From Fulvimarina uroteuthidis (GTDB lineage: Bacteria; Pseudomonadota; Alphaproteobacteria; Rhizobiales; Rhizobiaceae), in assembly GCF_034321785.1 (NCBI RefSeq), contig NZ_JAXLPB010000003.1, positions 186,001-250,000 on the forward strand: 64,000 nucleotides of DNA, given 5' to 3'. Of this stretch, positions 16,432 to 25,003 are shown piece by piece (position 1 is the first letter of the stretch; every line of letters starts with the position of its first letter). The notes under the pieces were generated by a model. That model did no database searches. It worked only from the letters and a program-made list of their open reading frames with translations, and was not told where the DNA came from. The translations under genes and the position numbers were made by a program.

Positions 16432-17577
16432 TTGGCTGACGCGACCAGGGCGCGGACCGCGACCCGAATTTCAGACGCTGCCGACGAGCGGTTCATGGCG
16501 GCCGCGATCCGCTATGCCATGCGTCATTCCGGACTGACGGGAACGAATCCTTCGGTCGCGACGCTGATCGTGCGCGACGACGGACAGGGCCCGCGCATTG
16601 TGGGGCGCGGCATCACCGCCCTTGGCGGGCGGCCCCATGCCGAAGCCAAGGCGCTCAGCGAGGCGGGCGAGAAGGCGCGCGGCGCGACCGCCTATGTGAC
16701 GCTCGAGCCCTGCGCCCACCATGGCCGCACGCCGCCATGCGCCGAGGCGCTGGTCGCGGCGGGCGTTGCGCGCGTGGTGTCGGCCGCTGCCGATCCCGAT
16801 CCGCGCGTCGACGGCAAGGGCCATGCCATCCTGCAGGCCGGCGGGCTGGCCGTGAGGCCGCGCGTCATGGCGCGCGAGGCGGCCTCCGATCTCGCGCCCT
16901 ATCTTGCACGGCACGCCAAGGGCCGGCCGCACGTGACGCTGAAGTTCGCCATGTCGTCGGACGGCTGTATCGGCCGGGAGGGAAGCGGCCAGGTCTTCAT
17001 TACCGGACCGACCGCCAACCGTCAGACCCATCTGGTGCGTGCCCGCACCGACGCGATCCTCGTGGGGATGGGCACTGTCACGGAGGACGATCCAAGTCTC
17101 GAATGCCGGCTTCCCGGATTGGCCGAGCGCTCGCCGCGGCGCATCATCCTCGACCCCGATCTGCGGATGGAGCCCGGTCTGCAACTCGTGCGGACCGCGC
17201 GCCGCACCCGGACGACGCTGGTCACCCGGGCGGACGCCGACCGCGCGAAACGGGTCGCCCTGTCGGATGCCGGCATCGATTTCGTCGCCTGCGCGATGGT
17301 GCCCGGCACCACCCGCGTGGCGCTGCCCGAACTGTTCGAGGATCTCGGCGCGATGGGCCTTCAGAGCGTCCTCGTCGAGGGCGGGGCGAGTGTCGCCGCA
17401 AGCTTCCTCGAGGCCGGCCTCGTCGACAGGCTGATCCTCGTCGTCGGCGATCTCGAGATCGGCCCCGGCGGCATTGCGGCGCCGATCCTCTTTGCGGAGG
17501 CGTGCGAACGCTTCCATCTTCGCGAACGCCTGCGCTTCGGCGCCGATCGCTGGTTCGAATTCGAAAGTCGGAACTGA
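16432..17577 (+). CDS. ribD: Bifunctional riboflavin biosynthesis protein RibD
   Basis: 381-residue enzyme with deaminase and reductase halves, acting on the GTP-derived diaminohydroxyphosphoribosylaminopyrimidine. The deaminase half carries the zinc motif 'PHAEAKAL' and 'LEPCAHHGRTPPCAEAL' (residues about 60-110). The reductase half starts near 'RPHVTLKFAMSSDGCI' and includes 'DAILVGMGTVTEDDP' and 'VLVEGGASVA'. The start is TTG 16432 with GAGGTG at 8 bp, 2 bp after the nrdR stop; later ATGs would cut into the deaminase domain. ribE follows 2 bp downstream. No FMN riboswitch precedes the operon. Confidence 0.95.
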   Translation: MADATRARTATRISDAADERFMAAAIRYAMRHSGLTGTNPSVATLIVRDDGQGPRIVGRGITALGGRPHAEAKALSEAGEKARGATAYVTLEPCAHHGRTPPCAEALVAAGVARVVSAAADPDPRVDGKGHAILQAGGLAVRPRVMAREAASDLAPYLARHAKGRPHVTLKFAMSSDGCIGREGSGQVFITGPTANRQTHLVRARTDAILVGMGTVTEDDPSLECRLPGLAERSPRRIILDPDLRMEPGLQLVRTARRTRTTLVTRADADRAKRVALSDAGIDFVACAMVPGTTRVALPELFEDLGAMGLQSVLVEGGASVAASFLEAGLVDRLILVVGDLEIGPGGIAAPILFAEACERFHLRERLRFGADRWFEFESRN

Positions 17578-17579
17578 TC

Positions 17580-18185
17580 ATGTTCACGGGAATCATCACC
17601 GATATCGGCCGCGTCGCTTCGCTCGAGCCGCTGGCCAAGGGAAAGCGCTTCCGGGTCGAGACCGCCTACGATCCCGCATCGATCGCGCTCGGCGCTTCGA
17701 TCGCGTGTTCTGGCATCTGCCTCACCGTGACGGGGCTGGCCGAGGCCAGCGCGCCCGAAGCATGGTTCGAGGTCGAAGCCTGGGAAGAAGCGCTGCGCCT
17801 GACGACGGCCGGAAGCTGGCAGGCCGGTACACGCATCAATCTCGAGCGCTCGCTGAAGCTCGGGGACGAGCTCGGCGGCCATCTCGTCTCGGGCCATGTC
17901 GATGGAACCGGCGAGATCGCGGCGATCGAGGAGGAGGGCGAGGCGGTTCGGTTCCGGCTTCGGGCCGAAGAGGGTGAAGCCCGCTTCATTGCGCGGAAGG
18001 GCTCGGTCTGTCTCGACGGCACCTCCCTGACGGTCAATTCCGTCGATGGTCCCATGTTCGACGTCCTCCTGATCCGCCACTCTTTGGAAGTGACCACCTG
18101 GAAGGACCGCAGGGTCGGTGACCGCGTCAATCTGGAGGTCGACCAGATCGCCCGATATGCCGAGCGTCTGTTCCAGAAGGCCTGA
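17580..18185 (+). CDS. ribE: Riboflavin synthase, alpha subunit
   Basis: 201-residue enzyme that dismutates two 6,7-dimethyl-8-ribityllumazine molecules to riboflavin. The two lumazine-binding repeats are visible: 'MFTGIITDIGRV' and 'GASIACSGICLTVTG' in the first, and 'VDGTGEIAAI' and 'GSVCLDGTSLTVNSV' in the second, with the typical 'GHLVSGHVDG' between. ATG 17580 starts 2 bp after the ribD stop. A longer open frame back to 16737 runs through ribD out of frame and is not coding. Followed by a 191-bp gap before ribH. Some alphaproteobacterial annotations call this gene ribC. Confidence 0.95.
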   Translation: MFTGIITDIGRVASLEPLAKGKRFRVETAYDPASIALGASIACSGICLTVTGLAEASAPEAWFEVEAWEEALRLTTAGSWQAGTRINLERSLKLGDELGGHLVSGHVDGTGEIAAIEEEGEAVRFRLRAEEGEARFIARKGSVCLDGTSLTVNSVDGPMFDVLLIRHSLEVTTWKDRRVGDRVNLEVDQIARYAERLFQKA

Positions 18186-18376
18186 CGGCGCAGCTTCGCG
18201 CGTCGTCGCAAGCCGTTCGACCATGCGCCACCGACGCTGGGATGGGCTGGCCCGGGGATCGCCCGATCAATGACCTGCGCCCGCGAATCGAACGGTTTCA
18301 TCCGGTTGGGCCTGTTGCTAGATGCAAGTGCCGGGCGTATCTCCCGCGACAACGAACTTTCCCAAAAGGACTGACC

Positions 18377-18826
18377 ATGGCCGCCAACCTTCACGTTCTC
18401 ATTGTCGAGGCGCGCTTTTACGAAGAGATTGCCGATCATCTGCTTGCCGGTGCCAAGGCCGAACTCGACGCGAACGAAGTCACCTATGATGTCGTCACCG
18501 TTCCGGGGGCGCTCGAAGCGCCGGCCGCGGTCGCCTATGCGCTGGCCGGCGCCGATGGCGACGGCACCGAATATGACGGTTTCGTCGTCCTGGGCTGCGT
18601 CATCCGCGGCGAGACCTATCATTTCGAGATCGTCGCGGGCGAATCCGCGCGCGGCCTGATGGCGCTTTCGATGGACGGGTCCACCGCCATCGGCAATGGA
18701 ATCCTGACCGTGGAGAACGAGGCGCAGGCCCTGGAGCGTGCCGATGCCGCCCGCAAGGACAAGGGTGGCGGGGCTGCCCGAACCGTGCTCGAGATGATCG
18801 CGCTGCGCGACAAGCTCGGGGCGTGA
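18377..18826 (+). CDS. ribH: 6,7-dimethyl-8-ribityllumazine synthase
   Basis: 149-residue enzyme that condenses ribitylaminouracil with dihydroxybutanone phosphate to give the substrate of riboflavin synthase. Family marks: 'VLIVEARFYEEIADHLLAGA' at the N-terminus, 'VPGALEAPAAVAYAL', the loop 'GCVIRGETYHFEIVAGESARG' (with the conserved His), and 'NGILTVENEAQALERA'. The start is ATG 18377 with AAAAGGA 7 bp upstream; an in-frame extension to 18242 is not supported. nusB follows after 4 bp. The 191-bp gap before it has a GCTAGATGC element at 18317 that could be a promoter -10 region, without a good -35. Confidence 0.95.
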   Translation: MAANLHVLIVEARFYEEIADHLLAGAKAELDANEVTYDVVTVPGALEAPAAVAYALAGADGDGTEYDGFVVLGCVIRGETYHFEIVAGESARGLMALSMDGSTAIGNGILTVENEAQALERADAARKDKGGGAARTVLEMIALRDKLGA

Positions 18827-18830
18827 GGCG

Positions 18831-19322
18831 ATGACCGATTCCAAGCCGAAGTCGGCCCGGCCCGCCAACAAGCGCGGCGCCGCCCGCCTTGCTGCGGTCC
18901 AGGCGCTCTATCAGATGGATATTGCGGGAACGCCGCTCGTCGAGACCGTCGCCGAATACGAAACCTATCGCCTCGGCAACGAGATCGATGGCGAGACCTA
19001 TCGTGAAGCCGACGCCGCCTGGTTCCGCGATGTGGTGTCCGGCGTCGTGCGCCATCAAAGGAGCATCGATCCGACGATCCATGCGAGCCTGCCGCCAGGC
19101 TGGCCGCTTTCGCGTCTCGATTCCACCCTGCGTGCCATCCTGCGCGCGGGCGTCTACGAGATCGAGACCCGCAACGACGTGCCGACCGCGGTGATCGTGT
19201 CGGAATATGTCGATGTCGCCAAGGCGTTCTACGAGGACGAGGAGCCCAAGCTCGTCAACGCGCTGCTCGACCGGGTCGCGCGCGAAACGCGCGCCGATAC
19301 CCGACCGGCGCCCAAAAAATGA
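18831..19322 (+). CDS. nusB: Transcription antitermination factor NusB
   Basis: 163-residue all-helical RNA-binding factor that with S10 (NusE) binds boxA and prevents premature termination in rRNA operons. Diagnostic stretches are 'RGAARLAAVQALYQMDIAGT' near the N-terminus, 'FRDVVSGVVRHQ', 'PLSRLDSTLRAILRAGVYEI' and 'TAVIVSEYVDVAKAFYEDEEPKLVNALLD' (residues about 120-150). It starts 4 bp after ribH, a linkage typical of proteobacteria. The MFS gene starts inside its stop codon (ATGA). Confidence 0.95.
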   Translation: MTDSKPKSARPANKRGAARLAAVQALYQMDIAGTPLVETVAEYETYRLGNEIDGETYREADAAWFRDVVSGVVRHQRSIDPTIHASLPPGWPLSRLDSTLRAILRAGVYEIETRNDVPTAVIVSEYVDVAKAFYEDEEPKLVNALLDRVARETRADTRPAPKK

Positions 19323-20560
19323 ACCCGGCGCCGCAGGCGCCTGGGCGGCAGGACGTGCATGGCGCGCGCCTCAACGCCCTCGTGCTTGCCGGGGCGCAGG
19401 CGGTCTGCGGGGCCGCGACGCCGATCGCAATCTCGACCGGCGGACTGGCCGGCACATGGCTTCTGGCCGACGACAAGTCGCTCGCGACGCTGCCCGTCAC
19501 CGCCTACAATGTCGGCGTCGCGCTGGGCGCGCTCCCCGCGGCCTTCCTGATGCGCACGGTCGGACGGCGCTACGGTTTCGTGACCGGCGCGCTCGTTCTC
19601 GTCCTCGGAGCCCTGATCGGTGCGGCCGCGCTCTCCCAGCAGAGCTTCGTCATCTTCGCGCTCGCCCTTCTCGTGCTCGGATTGAGCGGCGCCTTCGTGC
19701 AGCAATACCGATTTGCCGCGACCGACGGCGCACCGCTCGAATACCAGTCCACGGCGATCTCGATCGTCCTCGTCGGCGGCATCGGCGCGGCGGTGATTGG
19801 CCCGCAGACCGTGCGCTACACCTCCGCACTCTTCTTGCCGATCGAATTTGCGGGCTCGTTCCTGGCGCTTGCGCTTCTCGGCCTCGTCGGCGCCGCGATC
19901 CTCAGCCTCGTCCGGTTCCCAAGACCGGTTCCACGCCCGAAGGGGGCCGCGCCCATCCTCGTCGATACCGGGCGGCCCCTGCGCGAGATCGTCACCCAGC
20001 GCCGGTTCGTGGTCGCGCTGATCTGCGGCGTCGGAACGTTCGCGCTGATGAGCTTCGTCATGACCGGCGCACCGCTCGCCATCGTCGGCTGCGGCCTGCC
20101 GATGGACATCTCGTTTCTCGGTATACAGTGGCACGTGCTGGCCATGTTCGGGCCGAGCCTCGTCACCGGCAGGCTGATCCGTCGATTTGGCGCCGAGACG
20201 ATCGTCGGATGCGGTCTCTGCTTCACGGCCCTGAGTGCCGGCGTGTTCCTGTCGGGCCTCGAGATCTGGAACTTCTGGCTCGGTCTCGTGCTTCTGGGGC
20301 TCGGTTGGAATTTCGGCTTCATCGGCGCGACGACGATGGTGGCCAGCGTCTACCGGCCGCAGGAACGCGCGAAGACGCAAGGCTTCCACGACTTCGTCCT
20401 GTTCGGGCTCGTCGCGCTGGCCTCGTTCATGTCGGGCAAGACCTATGTCGGCGCGGGCTGGGGGACGATGAACTGGATCGTCCTGCCCGTCGTCGCCGTC
20501 TGCCTGCTGGTGCTGATCTGGGACGCCGCGCTTGGCGCGCGTCAGCGCCGTTCCGCCTGA
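19319..20560 (+). CDS. Major facilitator superfamily transporter
   Basis: 413-residue permease with about twelve hydrophobic helices in two sets of six. Between helices 2 and 3 there is 'LMRTVGRRYGFVTGA', the MFS loop 2-3 motif in degenerate form. A cytosolic loop near residues 195-225 ('RPVPRPKGAAPILVD') separates the halves. Substrate cannot be inferred; members next to nusB in rhizobia are uncharacterised. Its ATG overlaps the nusB stop, so translation is coupled. It converges on bamE 37 bp away, with a short GC-rich hairpin (20582-20595) between them. Confidence 0.88.
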   Translation: MNPAPQAPGRQDVHGARLNALVLAGAQAVCGAATPIAISTGGLAGTWLLADDKSLATLPVTAYNVGVALGALPAAFLMRTVGRRYGFVTGALVLVLGALIGAAALSQQSFVIFALALLVLGLSGAFVQQYRFAATDGAPLEYQSTAISIVLVGGIGAAVIGPQTVRYTSALFLPIEFAGSFLALALLGLVGAAILSLVRFPRPVPRPKGAAPILVDTGRPLREIVTQRRFVVALICGVGTFALMSFVMTGAPLAIVGCGLPMDISFLGIQWHVLAMFGPSLVTGRLIRRFGAETIVGCGLCFTALSAGVFLSGLEIWNFWLGLVLLGLGWNFGFIGATTMVASVYRPQERAKTQGFHDFVLFGLVALASFMSGKTYVGAGWGTMNWIVLPVVAVCLLVLIWDAALGARQRRSA

Positions 20561-20597
20561 TCTGCGGAACGGCTCGACGTTCGGGCGTGCGCCCGGT

Positions 20598-21059
20598 TCA
20601 GCGCGGGCCGCCGCCGCTGACCGTATCGCCGAGGATCTGGTTGAGGAATGTCGCGTCCTGGCCGCCGGTCGGGGTCGTGCGCGAGATGTAGTCGAACACG
20701 CGGCCATCCTGCAGGCCGTAATTGGCGATCCGCGAGACGCGGTTTTCCGCGTTGAAATAGACCGCGAGGACCCGCTGGTCCGTCACGCGGGGCTGCAGGA
20801 AGGCGACGGGACGCTCCCGCCGCTGGGAGATGTAATAGTAGGTCTCGGCCGAATCGAAGGTCGCCTTGGTCGAAGGCGAGCCGAGCGCGAGCTCGACCTG
20901 TTCCCGGCTCGAACCGGTGGGAACGAGCTGCAGCGTCTGCTCGTCCATCACGTAGCCTGTGCTGAGGACCTCGTTCGTCGAACAGGCGCCCGTGACCGCG
21001 AGGGTCGCCGCGAGCAAGGTCGCCGACGCCGCATGCCGTAGCGTGATGTCAAAACCCAC
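20598..21059 (-). CDS. bamE: Outer membrane assembly lipoprotein BamE (OmlA family)
   Basis: 153-residue lipoprotein of the SmpA/OmlA family, a subunit of the BAM machine that inserts beta-barrels in the outer membrane. The signal peptide ends in a lipobox (V-T-G-A-C26). The fold is marked by 'YVMDEQTLQLVPTGSSREQVELALGSPS' (residues about 36-63), 'TYYYISQRRERPVAFLQPRV' and 'RVLAVYFNAENRVSRIANYGLQDG', which is the typical DPS-beta pattern. The start is GTG 21059 with a GGAGAAATGGAA Shine-Dalgarno region. Divergent from the UQCC chaperone gene; this head-to-head order is conserved in rhizobia. Confidence 0.92.
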   Translation of the reverse strand: MGFDITLRHAASATLLAATLAVTGACSTNEVLSTGYVMDEQTLQLVPTGSSREQVELALGSPSTKATFDSAETYYYISQRRERPVAFLQPRVTDQRVLAVYFNAENRVSRIANYGLQDGRVFDYISRTTPTGGQDATFLNQILGDTVSGGGPR

Positions 21060-21242
21060 GTTCCATTTCTCCGTTCAAACGATCGATCGAAACTGTCTCA
21101 CGCGAAGTTGGTCCGCATGATGATCATCGGTCAGTCAGCAGTGTCGCATCGTTCCGTAAAACAGACCTTCACGCGTTGCAATCGCTTGAGGCCTATGGCA
21201 CCGCCATCGGCGACGTGAGTTGGGTTGAGATCGGGCGGACGG

Positions 21243-21773
21243 ATGTTTTCCAAGTGGCGCGAACGGCGGCGACGCAATCGTGAAATCGTCGATCGCCTGT
21301 ACGAAGCGGTGATCGAACGCGCCCGCAGACCTCGGCTATTCGAGGAATGCGGCGTTCCCGACACCGTCATGGGACGTTTCGAGGCGCTCTCGCTTCAGAT
21401 GTTCCTGTTTCTGCGCCGTTGCCGAACCTCGGACGCGTTGAGGCCGATCGCCCAGGACATGGTCGACCGGTTCATCGTCGATATGGATGATTCGCTGCGC
21501 CAGATCGGCATCGGCGACCAGTCGGTGCCCAAGCGCATGCGGAAGCTGACGGGGCGCTTCTACGAACGGGTGGACATCTACGACAAGGCGCTCGCCAGCG
21601 CCGATCCGCACGCCGCGCTGATCGACGGCTTTTCCGGCCGCGCGCTCGATGCGGAATGCCCGCGGGACGTTGCGGGGAAACTTGCCCGCGAGACCCTCGA
21701 CGAGGAGGCGCGACTGGCCGCTGTGCCCGAAAGCGCCATCTTGTCCGGAAGCTTGAGCGAGGAAGGCCGATGA
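21243..21773 (+). CDS. Ubiquinol-cytochrome c chaperone (UQCC/CBP3) family protein
   Basis: 176-residue soluble protein of the Ubiq_cyt_C_chap (CBP3/UQCC1) family. Mitochondrial CBP3 helps synthesis and assembly of cytochrome b; the bacterial members are presumed to assist cytochrome bc1 assembly. Family blocks are 'DRLYEAVIERARRP' near the N-terminus, 'FEALSLQMFLFLRR', 'VDRFIVDMDDSLRQIGIGDQSVPKRMRKL' (residues about 75-103) and 'FYERVDIYDKAL'. The window also encodes petABC, 13 kb away. ATG 21243 is chosen over TTG 21225. The DUF177 gene starts in its stop codon. Confidence 0.9.
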   Translation: MFSKWRERRRRNREIVDRLYEAVIERARRPRLFEECGVPDTVMGRFEALSLQMFLFLRRCRTSDALRPIAQDMVDRFIVDMDDSLRQIGIGDQSVPKRMRKLTGRFYERVDIYDKALASADPHAALIDGFSGRALDAECPRDVAGKLARETLDEEARLAAVPESAILSGSLSEEGR

Positions 21774-22348
21774 CGAACGAGACGAGCGCCAAATCCGATC
21801 TGCATGCCGAACTGACGCTTCTTCCCGCGCGCCTCTCGAAGGCGGGCGATACGATCAGGTTCGAGGCGGGAGAGGCCGATCGCCAGCGGATCGCCGCCGA
21901 ACTCGACCTTGCCGGCCTGTCGAAATTCGCCGGCACGCTCCTGGCCGCGCCCTGGCAGAAAGGCGGCGTGCGCGTGACCGGACGGCTCGTCGCAAATGCC
22001 ACCCACGAGAGCGTCGTCACGTTGGAGCCCGTCGAGCGGTCCTATCGCTTCGACGTGGCGATGACGTTCGTTCCCGATACGTCCAGGCTTCTGCGGATCA
22101 CGAGCCCGGGCGAGCAGGAACTCTTCGTCGATCCGGAAGGCGAGGATCCGCCCGAGCCCTTCTCGGGCGACACGATCGACCTTGCCCCTTACATCCAGGA
22201 ACTGCTGGCGCTCGAACTCGATCCCTATCCGCGCGAGGAGGGGGAGGCGTTCGAGCCGGTCGATACGGATCCCGCGCCCGATGTGGGAAAAGTCTCGCCT
22301 TTTGCGGATCTTGCGGCGTTGAAGAAGCAACAGGGCGAAGACAAGTAG
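21770..22348 (+). CDS. DUF177 (YceD) family protein
   Basis: 192-residue YceD/DUF177 protein. In E. coli, yceD precedes rpmF-plsX-fabH; plant and bacterial homologues are linked to 23S rRNA maturation. Here the first half carries 'GDTIRFEAGEADRQRIAAELDLAGLSKF' (residues about 26-53) and 'VTGRLVANATHESVVTLEPVE', and the second half has the acidic segment 'DPEGEDPPEPFSGDTIDLAPYIQELLALELDPYPR' (about 124-158), which is the best-conserved block. rpmF is not between this gene and plsX. Start ATG 21770 overlaps the UQCC stop. Confidence 0.88.
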   Translation: MTNETSAKSDLHAELTLLPARLSKAGDTIRFEAGEADRQRIAAELDLAGLSKFAGTLLAAPWQKGGVRVTGRLVANATHESVVTLEPVERSYRFDVAMTFVPDTSRLLRITSPGEQELFVDPEGEDPPEPFSGDTIDLAPYIQELLALELDPYPREEGEAFEPVDTDPAPDVGKVSPFADLAALKKQQGEDK

Positions 22349-22442
22349 CGCGCCGCGTGTTGCGGCGGGCCGCCAGATGACTAATGTCATCCCGGATCGC
22401 CCACGGCGAAGTGATCGAGCGATTCAAGAAGGCGATTCTCAA

Positions 22443-23543
22443 TTGACTGACGTGAAAACGACGACCATTGCGATCGATGCGATGGGCGGCGACTTTGGCC
22501 CGGCGGTCACGCTGGCAGGCGCGGCCCTCGCACTGCAGCGCAGACCGGATACGCGTTTCGTGCTCTTCGGCGACGAAGACGCGATCCGGGCCGTTCTCAA
22601 GGATCATGAGGCGTTGCGGACCGTCGCCAGCGTTCGCCATTGCGAAATGTCGATCGCGATGGATGCCAAGCCTTCGCAGGCGCTGCGCCAGGGGCGCCAC
22701 AAATCCTCCATGTGGAGGACCATCGAGGCGGTGAAGACCGGCGAGGCGGACGTGGCGGTGTCTGCCGGCAACACCGGCGCCCTGATGGCGATGGCCAAGT
22801 TCTGCCTTCGCACCATGGCGGAGATCGAGCGCCCTGCGATCGCGGCGATCTGGCCGACCTTGCGCGGCGAGAGCATCGTTCTCGACGTCGGCGCGACGAT
22901 CGGGGCCGATGCCCAGCAACTGATCGATTTCTCGATGATGGGCGGGGCCATGGCGCGGGCGCTGTTCGGCCTCGACAAGCCGACCGTCGGGCTTCTCAAC
23001 ATCGGCGTCGAGGAAGTGAAGGGACAGGACGAGGTCCGCGAGGCCGGCCGTCTCCTTAAGGAGTCCAATCTCGATCGGATCCTTTATCATGGGTTCGTCG
23101 AGGGCGACGATCTCGGCAAGGGGACCGTCGACGTCGTCGTGACCGAGGGCTTCACCGGCAATGTGGCGCTGAAAACCGCCGAGGGCACGGCGAGGCAGAT
23201 CGCGAGCTACCTGCGCGAGGCGATGTCGCGCACCTGGCTTTCCAAGCTCGGCTACGTGCTGGCGCGCGGCGCCTTCGACCGGTTGCGCGACCAGATGGAC
23301 CCGCGCAAGGTCAATGGCGGCGTGTTTCTCGGCCTCAACGGCATCGTGATCAAAAGTCACGGCGGGACGGACGCCGAGGGCTTCGCCGCCGCCCTCGACC
23401 TTGCCCATGCGATGGCGCGCAACGATCTGATGAACAAGATCGCGGCCGACCTGCGGAGTTTCCACGAGCGCATGAGCAATGCGCCCGTCAAGCAGGAAGA
23501 AAAAGACGAACACGAAGCGGACATTGGAAGCGCAAGCGTATGA
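22443..23543 (+). CDS. plsX: Phosphate acyltransferase PlsX
   Basis: 366-residue peripheral membrane enzyme converting acyl-ACP to acyl-phosphate, the donor for PlsY in phospholipid synthesis. The N-terminal 'TIAIDAMGGDFGP' is the family signature; 'SAGNTGALMAMAKF', 'VLDVGATIGADAQQL', 'NIGVEEVKGQDEVREA' and 'GFTGNVALKTAEGTA' follow at normal spacing. The start is taken as TTG 22443 with AGAAGG about 10 bp upstream; ATG 22377 would add 22 atypical residues and GTG 22452 is also possible. fabH begins within its stop codon (ATGA). Confidence 0.95.
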   Translation: MTDVKTTTIAIDAMGGDFGPAVTLAGAALALQRRPDTRFVLFGDEDAIRAVLKDHEALRTVASVRHCEMSIAMDAKPSQALRQGRHKSSMWRTIEAVKTGEADVAVSAGNTGALMAMAKFCLRTMAEIERPAIAAIWPTLRGESIVLDVGATIGADAQQLIDFSMMGGAMARALFGLDKPTVGLLNIGVEEVKGQDEVREAGRLLKESNLDRILYHGFVEGDDLGKGTVDVVVTEGFTGNVALKTAEGTARQIASYLREAMSRTWLSKLGYVLARGAFDRLRDQMDPRKVNGGVFLGLNGIVIKSHGGTDAEGFAAALDLAHAMARNDLMNKIAADLRSFHERMSNAPVKQEEKDEHEADIGSASV

Positions 23544-24514
23544 GTGGAACAGTTCGATCGATTGTGCTCGGAACCGGCTCGGCGCTGCCCGACCGCGTGA
23601 TGACCAATCGTGACTTCGAAGGCGTCGTGGAAACCTCCGACGAATGGATCCGGCAGCGGACGGGCATCGCGCAGCGGCATATCGCCGGCGACCACGAGAC
23701 CACCGTGTCCCTGGGCGAGGCCGCCGCACGACGGGCGCTCGACGCTGCGGGTCTACAGCCCGCCGACATCGACCTCATCGTGCTGGCGACCGCGACGCCC
23801 GACAACACGTTTCCGGCTTCCGCCGTCCAGATTCAGAACAATCTCGGCATTCATCACGGCTTCGCCTTCGACATTCATGCGGTCTGCACCGGCTTTGTCT
23901 ACGCGATCACCACCGCCGATCTCTATCTGAAGAGCGGACTTGCCAAACGCGCGCTGGTCATCGGCGCCGAAACCTTCTCGCGCATCATCGACTGGAACGA
24001 TCGCTCGACCTGCGTTCTCTTCGGGGACGGGGCGGGCGCCGTCGTGCTCGAAGCGCAGGAAGACGATGGAGAGGGGCGGGGAATCATCATTTCCCGGCTC
24101 CGCTCCGACGGCGTTCACAAGGAAAAGCTGTTCGTGGATGGCGGACCCTCGTCGACGGGAACCGTCGGCCACCTCCGGATGGAGGGCCGGGAGGTCTTCC
24201 GCCACGCGGTCGGTATGATAACCGACGTCATCGAGGAATCGTTTGAACATTCGGGCCTCTCGGCGGACGAGATCGACTGGTTCGTTCCGCATCAGGCCAA
24301 TCGCCGGATCATCGACGCGTCGGCGAAGAAGCTCGGTATTCCCGCCGAAAAAGTGGTCATCACGGTCGACAGGCACGGCAACACATCGGCCGCCTCGATC
24401 CCGCTGGCCCTCGATCTGGCGGCACGCGACGGACGCATCCAGCGCGGACAGCTCGTCCTTCTGGAAGCGATGGGCGGTGGTTTCACCTGGGGCGCTTGTC
24501 TTCTGCGCTGGTAG
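23540..24514 (+). CDS. fabH: Beta-ketoacyl-ACP synthase III
   Basis: 324-residue condensing enzyme that starts fatty-acid synthesis from acetyl-CoA and malonyl-ACP. The catalytic Cys-His-Asn triad is visible: 'DIHAVCTGFVYA' (Cys), 'PHQANRRI' (His) and 'GNTSAASIP' (Asn). 'SDEWIRQRTGI' near residue 32 and the C-terminal 'EAMGGGFTWGACLLRW' are also standard. The gene is translationally coupled to plsX. ihfA follows after a 106-bp gap with its own candidate promoter that overlaps the 3' end of fabH. Confidence 0.97.
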   Translation: MSGTVRSIVLGTGSALPDRVMTNRDFEGVVETSDEWIRQRTGIAQRHIAGDHETTVSLGEAAARRALDAAGLQPADIDLIVLATATPDNTFPASAVQIQNNLGIHHGFAFDIHAVCTGFVYAITTADLYLKSGLAKRALVIGAETFSRIIDWNDRSTCVLFGDGAGAVVLEAQEDDGEGRGIIISRLRSDGVHKEKLFVDGGPSSTGTVGHLRMEGREVFRHAVGMITDVIEESFEHSGLSADEIDWFVPHQANRRIIDASAKKLGIPAEKVVITVDRHGNTSAASIPLALDLAARDGRIQRGQLVLLEAMGGGFTWGACLLRW

Positions 24515-24525
24515 TCGGCTAGACT
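24496..24525 (+). promoter_or_regulatory. Candidate ihfA promoter
   Basis: TTGTCTT (24496-24502) and GCTAGACT (24518-24525) are separated by 15 bp and resemble the Caulobacter-type housekeeping promoter (TTGaCgS, N10-14, GCTANAWC). It spans the fabH stop codon and would give ihfA a leader of about 90 nt. Confidence 0.45.
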
Positions 24526-24620
24526 ATCACAAGATGGTGATAGTCCGCCCGAACGCACTGGGATACGATATATCTTCAGTCGTAATGGTGCGACTCCTGA
24601 TGGAATAAAAGAGGGAAGCA

Positions 24621-24980
24621 ATGAGCGGGAAGACACTCACGCGGGCCGATCTGTCGGAGGCCGTCTTTCGCAAGATCGGGCTGTCACGCACGGAATCGGC
24701 CTCGCTCGTCGAGATGATCCTCGAGGAGATCTGCGACACGATCTCACGCGGTGAATCGGTCAAGATCTCGTCCTTCGGATCGTTCCTCGTCAGGGACAAG
24801 AACGAGCGGATCGGGCGGAACCCGAAGACCGGCGAGGAGGTTCCGATTTCCCCGCGCAAGGTTACCGTCTTCAAGCCGTCGAACGTCCTCAAGGAACGGA
24901 TCCTGGAGGCGCACGAGCGCAAGACCGTGGCGGCCAACGACGACAACTATCTCGGCGAAGAGGTTCGCGCGGCCGAATAG
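24621..24980 (+). CDS. ihfA: Integration host factor alpha subunit
   Basis: 119-residue HU/IHF-family DNA-bending protein, alpha type. The N-terminal 'TLTRADLSEAVFRKIGLSR' and 'ESVKISSFGSFLVRDKNERIGRNPKTGEEVPI' (residues about 45-76, including the DNA-minor-groove beta arm with the RNPKTG Pro-intercalation motif) define IhfA. There is a polar extension of about 20 residues after the core, as in rhizobial homologues. GAGGGAAG precedes the ATG. The fabH-ihfA-merR order is conserved in alphaproteobacteria. Confidence 0.96.
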   Translation: MSGKTLTRADLSEAVFRKIGLSRTESASLVEMILEEICDTISRGESVKISSFGSFLVRDKNERIGRNPKTGEEVPISPRKVTVFKPSNVLKERILEAHERKTVAANDDNYLGEEVRAAE

Positions 24981-25003
24981 TCCGGGGCGACGATATCGGA
25001 ACG

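Noticed and set aside
16737..18185. A 482-codon frame that would fuse ribD sequence to riboflavin synthase
   Set aside because: The upstream part is out of frame with ribD and unlike any protein; ribE has its own ATG at 17580 directly after the ribD stop.
15834..18376. An FMN riboswitch for the rib operon
   Set aside because: None of the conserved RFN core was seen upstream of nrdR, ribD or ribH.
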